A DNA stretch of 64,000 nucleotides, from the NCBI RefSeq assembly GCF_000968685.2, contig NZ_LAKD02000040.1, forward strand, positions 1 to 64,000. The letters run 5' to 3'. This DNA comes from Streptomyces antioxidans. Its GTDB lineage: Bacteria > Actinomycetota > Actinomycetes > Streptomycetales > Streptomycetaceae. Positions within the stretch are counted from its first letter, which is position 1; every line of letters starts with the position of its first letter. The notes beneath the pieces are model-generated. The model was not told the DNA's origin. It did no database searches and saw only the letters and a program-made list of their open reading frames with translations. Of the stretch, positions 44,702 through 52,586 are shown in pieces. The position numbers and the translations under genes were made by a program.

Positions 44702-44746
44702 CGACGACGGCCGTGACGGTCGCCGTCGGCGCCGTGCACAGTGCAC

Positions 44747-44786
44747 CGGAGGGCCGCATCCCCGTTGTGTGGGGTGCGGCCCTCCG
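44747..44786 (+). terminator. Terminator after rplI
   Basis: Twelve-bp stem (CGGAGGGCCGCA/TGCGGCCCTCCG) with a bulge and further CCCC/GGGG pairing, 46 nt after the stop codon of rplI. Confidence 0.85.
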
Positions 44787-44903
44787 CCGTGCGCCAGCCT
44801 TCTACCACTCCCGTGTCGGCCCCCATCCGTGCCGACCTTCCGACGCGCTGCCGTTCGCCGCGCTGCCCTCCGCCGTGTCGGGGCTGGACGGCGGGGCATG
44901 GGC

Positions 44904-46244
44904 TCAGCCCCGTACCGCGCCGGTGACGATCCAGCGGCCGGAGCGGGTGCGCAGCCACAGGGTCGCCATCCGGACCGACATCATCAGCGCCATGGTGCAC
45001 CACAGCGCGGTCAGGCCCCCGCCGAGCGAGGGCACCAGCAGCGCCACCGGAGCGAAGACGGCCAGGGTGGCGATCATCGCCCAGGCCAGATACGGCCCGT
45101 CGCCCGCGCCCATCAGCACGCCGTCGAGGACGAAGACCACTCCCGAGACCGGCTGGATGAGGGCCGTGACCAGCAGGGCGGGCAGCAGGGCGTCCCGTAC
45201 CGCGGAATCGGTGGTGAACAGGGGGATGAACAGCGGCCGGGAGGCGACGACCAGCAGGCCCAGCGCCACGCCGGAAGCGACGCCCCACCGCACCATGCGA
45301 CGGCAGGCGGCCCGTGCCCCCTCCTCGTCACCGGCGCCCAGATGGCGTCCGATGATCGCCTGGCCCGCGATGGCGATGGCGTCCAGGGCGAACGCCAGCA
45401 GGCTCCACAGGGTGAGCACGATCTGATGGGCGGCGATATCGGTGTCGCCGAGGCGGGCCGCCACGGCCGTCGCGATCAGCATCACGGCGCGCAGCGAGAG
45501 CGTACGGATCAGCAGTGGCGCCCCGGCGTGGGCACAGGCCCTGATCCCCGCGGCATCGGGCCGCAGCGAGGTGCCATGGCGGCGTGCGCCCCGGATGACG
45601 ACCGCGAGGTAGACGGCGGCCATGGCGTTCTGGGCGATCACCGTGCCCCAGGCCGAGCCCGCGATGCCCAGCCCGACCCCATAGACCAGGGCGGCGTTCA
45701 GCGCGGCGTTGGCCCCGAAGCCGCCGATGGCGACGTACAGCGGGGTACGGGTGTCCTGGAGGCCGCGCAGCACGCCGGTGGCGGCGAGCACCACCAGCAT
45801 CGCGGGGATGCCGAGGGTGCTGATCCGCAGATAGGTGATGGCGTAGGGCGCGGCGGTGTCCGAGGCGCCGAAGAGGTCGACCAGGGCGGGGGCGGCGGGA
45901 AGGGCGACGGCGATGATGGCGGCGCCGAGCAGCAGGGCGAGCCAGATGCCGTCCATGCCCTGGCGTATCGCCCCGGCGAGGTCGCCCGCGCCGACCCGGC
46001 GGGCCACCGCCGCGGTGGTGGCGTAGGCGAGGAAGACGAAGATGTTGACGGCGGTGGCGAGCAGGGCCGCGGCGACGCCCAGACCGGCCAGCTGGGCGGT
46101 GCCCAGATGGCCGACGACGGCACTGTCGACCATGACGAAGAGGGGTTCCGCCACGAGTGCGCCGAAGGCGGGAAGCGCGAGTGCGATGATCTCGCGGTCG
46201 TGGTGGCGCGGGGTGCTCCGCGCGCTCGTGGGGGCCTGTGTCAT
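44904..46244 (-). CDS. MATE family efflux transporter
   Basis: 446 residues from ATG 46244; a TTG at 46280 could add 12 residues. About 12 membrane helices. Motifs EPLFVMVDSAVVGHLG and GGFGANAALNAALVYG are typical of DinF-like MATE exporters. It probably exports drugs or metabolites by cation antiport. Its start codon lies beside the DnaA-box cluster that precedes dnaB. Confidence 0.88.
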   Translation of the reverse strand: MTQAPTSARSTPRHHDREIIALALPAFGALVAEPLFVMVDSAVVGHLGTAQLAGLGVAAALLATAVNIFVFLAYATTAAVARRVGAGDLAGAIRQGMDGIWLALLLGAAIIAVALPAAPALVDLFGASDTAAPYAITYLRISTLGIPAMLVVLAATGVLRGLQDTRTPLYVAIGGFGANAALNAALVYGVGLGIAGSAWGTVIAQNAMAAVYLAVVIRGARRHGTSLRPDAAGIRACAHAGAPLLIRTLSLRAVMLIATAVAARLGDTDIAAHQIVLTLWSLLAFALDAIAIAGQAIIGRHLGAGDEEGARAACRRMVRWGVASGVALGLLVVASRPLFIPLFTTDSAVRDALLPALLVTALIQPVSGVVFVLDGVLMGAGDGPYLAWAMIATLAVFAPVALLVPSLGGGLTALWCTMALMMSVRMATLWLRTRSGRWIVTGAVRG

Positions 46245-46257
46245 GAGGGCAATGTAA

Positions 46258-46520
46258 TCGTCCACAGGTAAGAGACACAAGCTGCCTCCGGTCCTTACAA
46301 GGCGGCGCGCGCGACGATCTTCTCTGCGCCCTTTGTCGTGATCTTGCGCTAGGGGCGGAAGTTTTTCTTCTACACAGCCACTGGATAGAGAAACCGCAGG
46401 TCAGGCTTGGCCTCTCGAGGTGATTGTGTGTTTGTCCACAGCACTGTCCCCCGGCCCGTGCACAGGTTCGCGCGACTTACCCACAGGATGGATCCCATCA
46501 TCCACATGCCCTGTGGATAA
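46258..46520. promoter_or_regulatory. DnaA-box cluster upstream of dnaB
   Basis: Five DnaA boxes in the 460-nt gap between the divergent MATE and dnaB genes: TCGTCCACA (46258), TTGTCCACA (46432, perfect), TTACCCACA (46477), TCATCCACA (46498) and TGTGGATAA (46512), read on the minus strand as TTATCCACA. The last three fall within 44 bp. They lie about 185-450 nt before the dnaB start codon. Nothing else obvious fills the gap. Confidence 0.8.
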
Positions 46521-46704
46521 CCAAGTTGGCTGGCGGTCCCGACGGGCCTACCGTGGTCCGGCGCCCGCCACCCGATCCGGCCCTGGAAACCCCAGCCTCC
46601 GATGCGCCGTGTCCGGAAAGCCGGCCGCTCAGTTGTGTCATAGCCGTGCCGTAAGAAGGACGGGCACAGCAAGGTTCGCTTCGCGGACGGGAGGAGGTGG
46701 CGGT

Positions 46705-48183
46705 GTGAGCGTGCCCGAGCCCATGGACGACCCCTGGGCGGACTCCGGCTCGTCCGACCGGTTCCCGTCCCCCCGCTTCCGCCGCGGTGACGGCGGCGGC
46801 CGGGGCCGCGACGGCGGCGACCGCGACGGAGGCGGCGGCTCCCCCTGGGAGGGCTCCGGCTTCGAGCGCGTTCCACCCCAGGACCTCGACGCCGAGCAGT
46901 CCGTCCTCGGCGGCATGCTGCTCTCCAAGGACGCCATCGCCGATGTGGTGGAGGTCCTCAAGGGCCATGACTTCTACCGGCCCGCCCATGAGACCGTCTA
47001 CCAGGCCATCCTGGACCTCTACGCCAAGGGCGAGCCCGCCGACCCGATCACCGTCGCCGCGGAGCTGACCAAGCGCGGCGAGATCGCCCGGGTCGGCGGC
47101 GCCTCGTACCTCCACACCCTCGTCCAGTCGGTGCCCACCGCCGCCAACGCCGAGTACTACGCGGAGATCGTCCACGAGCGCGCCGTGCTGCGCCGCCTGG
47201 TCGAGGCGGGCACCCGCATCACCCAGATGGGATACGCGGCGGACGGTGACGTCGATGAGATCGTCAACAACGCCCAGGCGGAGATCTACGCCGTCACCGA
47301 GCAGCGCACCAGCGAGGACTACCTCCCGCTCGGCGACATCATGGAGGGCGCGCTCGACGAGATCGAGGCGATCGGCTCGCGCAGCGGACAGATGTCCGGC
47401 GTGCCCACCGGCTTCACCGACCTGGACTCCCTGACCAACGGGCTGCACCCGGGCCAGATGGTCGTCATCGCCGCCCGCCCCGCCATGGGCAAGTCCACCC
47501 TGGCCCTCGACTTCGCGCGCGCCTGCTCCATCAAGCACGCCATGCCGAGCGTCATCTTCTCCCTGGAGATGGGGCGCAACGAGATCGCCATGCGGCTGCT
47601 CTCCGCCGAGGCTCGAGTGGCGCTCCACCACATGCGCTCCGGCAGCATGACCGACGAGGACTGGACCCGGCTGGCCCGCCGGATGCCGGACGTCTCCCAG
47701 GCCCCGCTCTTCATCGACGACTCCCCGAACCTGTCGATGATGGAGATCCGCGCCAAGTGCCGCCGCCTCAAGCAGCGCAATGACCTCCAGCTGGTCGTCA
47801 TCGACTACCTGCAGCTGATGCAGTCCGGCGGCGCCCGGCGCCCCGAGAGCCGCCAGCAGGAGGTCTCGGACATGTCGCGGAACCTGAAGCTGCTGGCCAA
47901 GGAGCTGGAAGTGCCCGTCATCGCGCTCTCCCAGCTCAACCGGGGCCCCGAGCAGCGCACGGACAAGAAGCCGATGGTCTCGGACCTCCGCGAGAGTGGA
48001 TCCATCGAGCAGGACGCGGACATGGTCATCCTGCTCCACCGCGAGGACGCCTACGAGAAGGAGTCGCCGCGCGCGGGCGAGGCGGACCTGATCGTCGCCA
48101 AGCACCGCAACGGCCCGACGGCCACGATCACGGTCGCCTTCCAGGGTCACTACTCCCGCTTCGTGGACATGGCCCAGACCTGA
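46705..48183 (+). CDS. dnaB: Replicative DNA helicase DnaB
   Basis: 492 residues from the GTG at 46705 with GGAGG seven bases upstream. A Gly/Arg/Asp-rich tail of ~50 residues leads the N-terminal collar; Walker A is RPAMGKST (258-265), Walker B lies in LVVIDYLQLM, and SQLNRGPEQR is family motif H4-like. There is no intein, unlike several mycobacterial dnaB genes. It unwinds DNA at the fork and is probably loaded by DciA with DnaA. Confidence 0.97.
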   Translation: MSVPEPMDDPWADSGSSDRFPSPRFRRGDGGGRGRDGGDRDGGGGSPWEGSGFERVPPQDLDAEQSVLGGMLLSKDAIADVVEVLKGHDFYRPAHETVYQAILDLYAKGEPADPITVAAELTKRGEIARVGGASYLHTLVQSVPTAANAEYYAEIVHERAVLRRLVEAGTRITQMGYAADGDVDEIVNNAQAEIYAVTEQRTSEDYLPLGDIMEGALDEIEAIGSRSGQMSGVPTGFTDLDSLTNGLHPGQMVVIAARPAMGKSTLALDFARACSIKHAMPSVIFSLEMGRNEIAMRLLSAEARVALHHMRSGSMTDEDWTRLARRMPDVSQAPLFIDDSPNLSMMEIRAKCRRLKQRNDLQLVVIDYLQLMQSGGARRPESRQQEVSDMSRNLKLLAKELEVPVIALSQLNRGPEQRTDKKPMVSDLRESGSIEQDADMVILLHREDAYEKESPRAGEADLIVAKHRNGPTATITVAFQGHYSRFVDMAQT

Positions 48184-48245
48184 CACCCCCCGCTGCGCGG
48201 CGGCTTGGATCGCGGGCCGGGATCTCGGTCAGCGGGATTCATCGC

Positions 48246-48305
48246 CCAGCCATGAGCGCGAGCACCCAGCCACGAGCCCAAGCGTCCAGCCATGCGCCAA
48301 AGCGG
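48246..48305. repeat. Three 20-bp degenerate repeats after dnaB
   Basis: CCAGCCATGAGC, CCAGCCACGAGC and CCAGCCATGCGC begin exactly 20 bp apart at 48246, 48266 and 48286. They lie in the gap between dnaB and the next small gene. Probable slippage product or small regulator array. Confidence 0.6.
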
Positions 48306-48341
48306 GGCGGGGAGGCGCGTCGGGCCCGGCATCATGGCCCG

Positions 48342-48656
48342 GTGACCACATGGATGCGCTGCTACTGGGACGAGGAAGACATCTGGTTCTACTTCGAGGT
48401 CGATGGGGAGGGCTGGGTGCTCCGGCAGGTCGAACTCGAAGGGCCCGAGCTGACCCCGGTCGCGGCCGCGTCCCTCGCCGAGTGGCAGCGGGCCTGCGAC
48501 GCAGGCCGCCTGGACGAGTACGACAGCAGGTTCGGGAGCACGGCCGAGCTGCCCGTCTCGGAATGGGAAGGCCATGACCCCGAGGAACTTACCTCCGAGG
48601 AGTTCGAGGAAGTCTGGGGCCCTGCCCGTCGGCGGATCGCGTCCCGGCACCGCTGA
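48342..48656 (+). CDS. Hypothetical small acidic protein
   Basis: 104 residues (GTG 48342; a start at ATG 48350 is in another frame and is not used, the protein's MRCYWDEED is near residue 5). Many Trp, Glu and Asp; sequence DIWFYFEVDGEGWVLRQVE resembles a small actinobacterial family of unknown function. No membrane segment. No ribosome-binding site seen, so it may be leaderless. Confidence 0.65.
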   Translation: MTTWMRCYWDEEDIWFYFEVDGEGWVLRQVELEGPELTPVAAASLAEWQRACDAGRLDEYDSRFGSTAELPVSEWEGHDPEELTSEEFEEVWGPARRRIASRHR

Positions 48657-48710
48657 GCTCCCGGCCCCACTGATCTCCCTGCGCCGCGGGCCTCTTGGCA
48701 TCATCTCGAC

Positions 48711-48880
48711 ATGACCGCCACGCACGGCTTCAGCCAGCGCCTCCCGGTCGACTGGCTTCGAGAGAACCTGGCCGCAGGGGCGACGCACTACCTGTTCCCC
48801 ACGCTCGTACAGCGGTTCACCCACCGTCCGGAGGTGCCGCTGCAGTGGAGGTGCCAGCAGCCGCTGATAGGTGGCCGCCT
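48711..48880 (+). pseudogene. Possible 5' remnant of a broken gene
   Basis: An ATG opens a sequence beginning MTATHGFSQRLPVDWLREN that looks like real protein for about 50 residues (ending near EVPLQWRCQQ). It then runs antisense through the monooxygenase gene and loses protein-like character. The best explanation is the start of a gene whose remainder was lost when the monooxygenase/TetR pair arrived. No family was recognised. Confidence 0.35.
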
Positions 48881-49990
48881 TCAGCCGGGTTGGAAGAACG
48901 CGAGCATTTTCTGGGCGGCGTCCGGCGACATCAGCAATTCCTGGATGTCCGCGGACATCCGGGCGGCAGCGCCGGTGCGTTCGAACATCTCGCGTTCGTA
49001 TTCTCTGACGGCGGCGGGAAAGTCATCCGGATGGGCGGCCAGCGCGAGACCGAGCAGGGCGCCGTCGAGCAGCGCCATGTTGGCGCCCTCTCCCACCGGC
49101 GGCATCAGATGCGCGGCATCGCCGAGCAGCGTGACGTCTGGCGCCGACGGCCAGGTCAGGCCGACCGGGAGGGTGGTGATCGGCCGCGGCACGACCGTGT
49201 CGTCACAGGCCGCGATCAGCGCGGTGAACCGTGCGTCCCACCCGGGGAGCAGTTCGATCAGCCGCGTCCGGGCGGCGGCCGGGTCGTCGAACGGGATCCC
49301 ACTGGTGGCGAGCCAGTCCGCGGCGGTGTGGTAGAAGCTGAGGCCGATGCGAACGCGGCCGTCGCCGTTGCGCTGCGCCGCCAGGGACAGTCCGTCGCCG
49401 AGCACCCAGTAGTTGCCGCGCCCGATCATCGCCGCGAGGTCGGGGTGGGTGCGGTCGATATCGGGAATGCCGACCTCAACGATGTTCTGGCCGATGTGCG
49501 TCGGTCGGGCGTCGGTGAGCAGCGCGCGCACCCGGGACTGTGCGCCGTCCGCGCCGACCAGCAGGTCGTACGGCGCACTGCTGCCGTCGGCGAAGTGCAG
49601 CAGGCCCCCGTCGGCGGATGTGTACGCGTGCCCCCAGCGCACCACGCCTTCGGGAAGGGATTCCAGCAGCAGGTCGCGCAGATCGGCGCGGTCGACCTCG
49701 GGTCGCTCCAGCGGGGCGTCGTCGGGCGTGTCCTCCTGGAGCAGCAGGGTGCCGTCCGGCTCGAGAAGTCGCATGTCCTGGCCCTCACCACGGGCAATCG
49801 CGCGGAACTCGTCGATCAGACCGGCCTCGCGCAGCGCCCGCTGGCCTGAGTGGATGTCGAGCATGCCGCCCTGACCGCGCGCAGCGCGTGACGTTTCGCG
49901 TTCGTAGACGACGGAATCCATGCCGTTCACGTACAGCACCCGGGCGAGAGCCAGGCCGCCGAGGCCCGCTCCGACGATGGCAATGGTCAT
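48881..49990 (-). CDS. FAD-dependent monooxygenase (TetX/aromatic hydroxylase-like)
   Basis: 369 residues from ATG 49990. The FAD Rossmann motif is AIVGAGLGGLALARVL, the DG motif GADGAQSRVR and the GD motif GDAAHLMPPVGEGANMALLD. It hydroxylates an aromatic or polyketide substrate; related enzymes inactivate antibiotics such as tetracyclines or rifampicin, but substrate here is unknown. It is divergent from a TetR regulator and shares an operator with it. Confidence 0.88.
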   Translation of the reverse strand: MTIAIVGAGLGGLALARVLYVNGMDSVVYERETSRAARGQGGMLDIHSGQRALREAGLIDEFRAIARGEGQDMRLLEPDGTLLLQEDTPDDAPLERPEVDRADLRDLLLESLPEGVVRWGHAYTSADGGLLHFADGSSAPYDLLVGADGAQSRVRALLTDARPTHIGQNIVEVGIPDIDRTHPDLAAMIGRGNYWVLGDGLSLAAQRNGDGRVRIGLSFYHTAADWLATSGIPFDDPAAARTRLIELLPGWDARFTALIAACDDTVVPRPITTLPVGLTWPSAPDVTLLGDAAHLMPPVGEGANMALLDGALLGLALAAHPDDFPAAVREYEREMFERTGAAARMSADIQELLMSPDAAQKMLAFFQPG

Positions 49991-50007
49991 GGCTGGTTGC
50001 CTCCCCC

Positions 50008-50043
50008 TTCGATACACCGTACTGAAAGATACACTGTATCGAA
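50008..50043. promoter_or_regulatory. TetR operator region between monooxygenase and TetR genes
   Basis: TTCGATACA at 50008-50016 and TGTATCGAA at 50035-50043 form a 9-bp inverted repeat, and a smaller one, GATACA/TGTATC around one base, sits at 50028-50040. The site covers the promoters of both divergent genes. Confidence 0.8.
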
Positions 50044-50067
50044 TCGATGCGATGTATGGTGAGCGGC

Positions 50068-50748
50068 ATGTTGGTGTGGGAGAGGCCGGAGCCGCCGGAT
50101 CGACCCGTCCCGGCCCCGCTGAGCCGGGAGCGGATCGTGCGGGCGGCGATCCAACTGGCCGACGCTGACGGCCTGGACGCGGTGTCGCTGCGCAAGGTCG
50201 CCACCGCGCTGGACGTCCGTCCGATGCGGCTGTACGGCTATATCGCCAGCAAGGAGGAGTTGCTCGACCTGATGGTCGACGCCGCCTATGCCGAGATCCG
50301 GCCGGTCGGAGACGGCTGGCGGGAGGTGCTCCGGTCGCTCGCCGAAGCCACTCGGCACGCCGCTCATGAGCACGAATGGCTCGCCGATCTCCTGGGCGGC
50401 CGACCCCAGCTCGGGCCGCACGCGCTGGCCACCGGGGAGACCGTGGTGGCCGCACTGGACGGCATCGACGTGGACGCCATCATGCCGGTGGTCGGCGCGG
50501 TCAACGCGTATGTGATCGGCGCGGTGCGCCGGGAGATCGCCGAGCGGCGTGCCGAGCGGGCCACCGGGATGGACGAGAAGCGCTGGCAGGCCTCGCTCGG
50601 GCCCTATCTGAAGCGGGCCTTCGCCACCGGCCGATTCCCCGCGCTGGCCACGGTGGTGCGCGATGCCGCCCACCTGGACGCCGACCACACCTTCCGGATG
50701 GGCCTCGACTTCCTGCTCGACGGCATCGAAGCCCGCATCTCACGGTGA
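50068..50748 (+). CDS. TetR family transcriptional regulator (TetR_C class)
   Basis: 226 residues from ATG 50068; ATG 50056 and 50047 are alternatives. The helix-turn-helix region is LSRERIVRAAIQLADADGL then VSLRKVATALDVRPMRLYGYI, followed by the tetracycline-repressor type C-terminal domain. It probably represses the monooxygenase and itself, with relief by the substrate. Confidence 0.88.
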   Translation: MLVWERPEPPDRPVPAPLSRERIVRAAIQLADADGLDAVSLRKVATALDVRPMRLYGYIASKEELLDLMVDAAYAEIRPVGDGWREVLRSLAEATRHAAHEHEWLADLLGGRPQLGPHALATGETVVAALDGIDVDAIMPVVGAVNAYVIGAVRREIAERRAERATGMDEKRWQASLGPYLKRAFATGRFPALATVVRDAAHLDADHTFRMGLDFLLDGIEARISR

Positions 50749-50822
50749 CGCGCGGCCGGAGGAGCCGCGCGCAGTGGCCGCGGTGAGCGGCGGCCGGGGC
50801 CGGGCCGGCTGGGCCGGAGCGG

Positions 50823-51461
50823 TCAGGGCTGGAGCTGGTGGCCCAGGTCCTTCGCCTTCTCCGCGCGGCGGGCAAGGACCTCCTCGTGGCGGGCCGCCAT
50901 CTGCCGCAGTGCGTCCTTACGGTCGCGTTTGGAGAGCCGGTCGATGTAGAGGTGCCCCGAGAGGTGGTCGGCCTCGTGCTGCAGACACCGGGCGAAGTAG
51001 CCGGTGCCCTCGATCACCAGCGGCTCGCCGTACTGGTCGACGCCGCGGACCACGGTGTGGTCGGTGCGCGGTACGTCCATCCGCGCACCCGGTACGGACA
51101 GACAGCCCTCGGCCTCCTCGATGAGCAGCCGGTGGGCCGGGTCGGGCTGGTCCAGGACGGGGTTGATGATGTGGCCGATGTGCCGTACGCCGTGGTCGTC
51201 GGGGCAGTCGTAGACGAACAGCCGTAGATCGACGTCGACTTGGTTGGCGGCCAGCCCGGCGCCGTCCGCGATGTACATGGTGAGGAACATGTCGTCGATG
51301 AGGGCGCTCAGCTCGGGGGTGCCGAACTCGGTCACCTCGCGGCAGGAGCGGCGCAGCACCTCCTCACCGACCTCGGTGATCCGGCGTGGGGAACCGCGCT
51401 CAGCCTCGGGAGGCAGCGCCGGATAGGAGTCGACGGGTTTCCCCTGCACCAGGACGCGCAC
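50823..51461 (-). CDS. def: Peptide deformylase
   Basis: 212 residues from GTG 51461 with GAGG six bases upstream (GTG 51473 is an alternative). Motif 1 GAGLAANQV, motif 2 EGCLSVPG and motif 3 QHEADHLSG bind the catalytic metal. Removes the N-formyl group of nascent proteins. It is longer at both ends than minimal Def (about 170). It is convergent with the TetR gene. Confidence 0.95.
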   Translation of the reverse strand: MRVLVQGKPVDSYPALPPEAERGSPRRITEVGEEVLRRSCREVTEFGTPELSALIDDMFLTMYIADGAGLAANQVDVDLRLFVYDCPDDHGVRHIGHIINPVLDQPDPAHRLLIEEAEGCLSVPGARMDVPRTDHTVVRGVDQYGEPLVIEGTGYFARCLQHEADHLSGHLYIDRLSKRDRKDALRQMAARHEEVLARRAEKAKDLGHQLQP

Positions 51462-51635
51462 CGCTGACCTCACCTTTTCCGTCCCCACTGATGGCCGCCC
51501 GATGGCCACTTGACTGCCGCCTGATGACCGCTCACGGCCGCTGGGGCCGCCCCCGCTGGTGGTCATGTCCGGCCAACGTAGCAGGGGCGGTTCGGCCGAG
51601 GCTCCGGTGCCCGTCAGATCGCGTCAGCCGCGGGG

Positions 51636-51974
51636 TCAGAGCGCTTCGCCGAACTCCTCCAGTAGCCGCCGCTTGCTGCGGGCCCCCACCAGCGACCGCA
51701 CCGGCTCGCCCGCGCGGAACAGCATCAGCGTCGGCATCGAGAGCACTCCGTAGGCGTTGGTGGTGGACGGGTTCTCGTCCACGTCCAGGGCCACCACCTT
51801 CAGCCGGTGGCCCTCCTCCCGCGCGATCTCCGCCAGCACCGGCGCGATCATCCGGCAGGGCGGGCACCACGAGGCGGTGAACTCCACCAGCACCGGCAGC
51901 CCGGCCGCCAGCACCTCCTCGGCGAAGGTGGCGTCGGTGACCGTGGCCACTCCCCCGGTTTGTGTCAGTGACAT
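51636..51974 (-). CDS. Thioredoxin-family protein
   Basis: 112 residues with active site WCPPC in place of WCGPC, and cis-Pro MSMPT. The altered central residues shift redox potential and may make it more oxidising. It lies next to a MerR regulator gene, a pairing that suggests redox or electrophile-responsive control. Confidence 0.88.
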   Translation of the reverse strand: MSLTQTGGVATVTDATFAEEVLAAGLPVLVEFTASWCPPCRMIAPVLAEIAREEGHRLKVVALDVDENPSTTNAYGVLSMPTLMLFRAGEPVRSLVGARSKRRLLEEFGEAL

Positions 51975-52037
51975 GTCATGTCTCCCTTGGTCGTCGTCGG
52001 TAGTGGGTGTGGAGCCGTGGCCGCGGTTACGGCGGGT

Positions 52038-52469
52038 TCACTGGCCTGGCGGGGCCAGCTCGCAGTGCGGCTCCGGGGCGCCTCCGGGTGCCGTCGCCGC
52101 GGTCTCCAACTCGGCGCGGGCCCGCTCCGCCCGGACGAGCTGCGTTCCGACCCGCTCCCGGATCGCGCCCAGCCGGGCGATGCACTCGTCCAGCTCGGCG
52201 AGCTTGCGCCGGTAGACCTCCAGCGAGGCGGGGCAGGAGTCACCGGCCGGATGGCCCGAGCGCAGGCAATCGACGAACGGACGCGTCTCCTCCAGCTCGA
52301 AGCCGAAGTCCCGCAGCGTGCGGATCTGCTGGAGCAGCCGCAGGTCCTCCTCGTCGTACGACCGGTAGCCATTGCCGGTGCGGCGCGCGGGCAGCAGCCC
52401 GAGCGACTCGTAATAGCGCAGGGTGCGGGTGGTCGTACCCGCCCGTTCGGCCAGCTCTCCGATCCGCAT
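52038..52469 (-). CDS. MerR family transcriptional regulator
   Basis: 143 residues from ATG 52469. N-terminal MRIGELAERAGTTTRTLRYYE and the coiled coil; two cysteines (FVDCLRSG and DSCPASLEVY) occupy the positions used for sensing metals or redox in related proteins. A 7-6-7 inverted repeat upstream, spanning TTGAC, fits a MerR operator. It likely controls the thioredoxin gene 63 nt downstream. Confidence 0.9.
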   Translation of the reverse strand: MRIGELAERAGTTTRTLRYYESLGLLPARRTGNGYRSYDEEDLRLLQQIRTLRDFGFELEETRPFVDCLRSGHPAGDSCPASLEVYRRKLAELDECIARLGAIRERVGTQLVRAERARAELETAATAPGGAPEPHCELAPPGQ

Positions 52470-52483
52470 GTGCTGACGGTAGA

Positions 52484-52503
52484 CCTTGACCCCGGCGTCA
52501 AGG
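52484..52503 (-). promoter_or_regulatory. MerR-type operator/promoter
   Basis: CCTTGAC and GTCAAGG separated by 6 nt, 15 nt upstream of the merR start codon. Such TTGAC-containing palindromes with long -35/-10 spacing are classical for MerR activation. Confidence 0.7.
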
Positions 52504-52586
52504 CCAGGGCGCGGTGCGGGGCCGGGCGGTGCCCGGCGGCCGGCCGATGACCGACCGTTGTCAGACCCTCGCCGTAGAGTGCCGAT

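Noticed and set aside
46300..46420. A tRNA-like or small-RNA gene before dnaB
   Set aside because: No cloverleaf and no convincing promoter or hairpin; only the DnaA boxes further along stand out.
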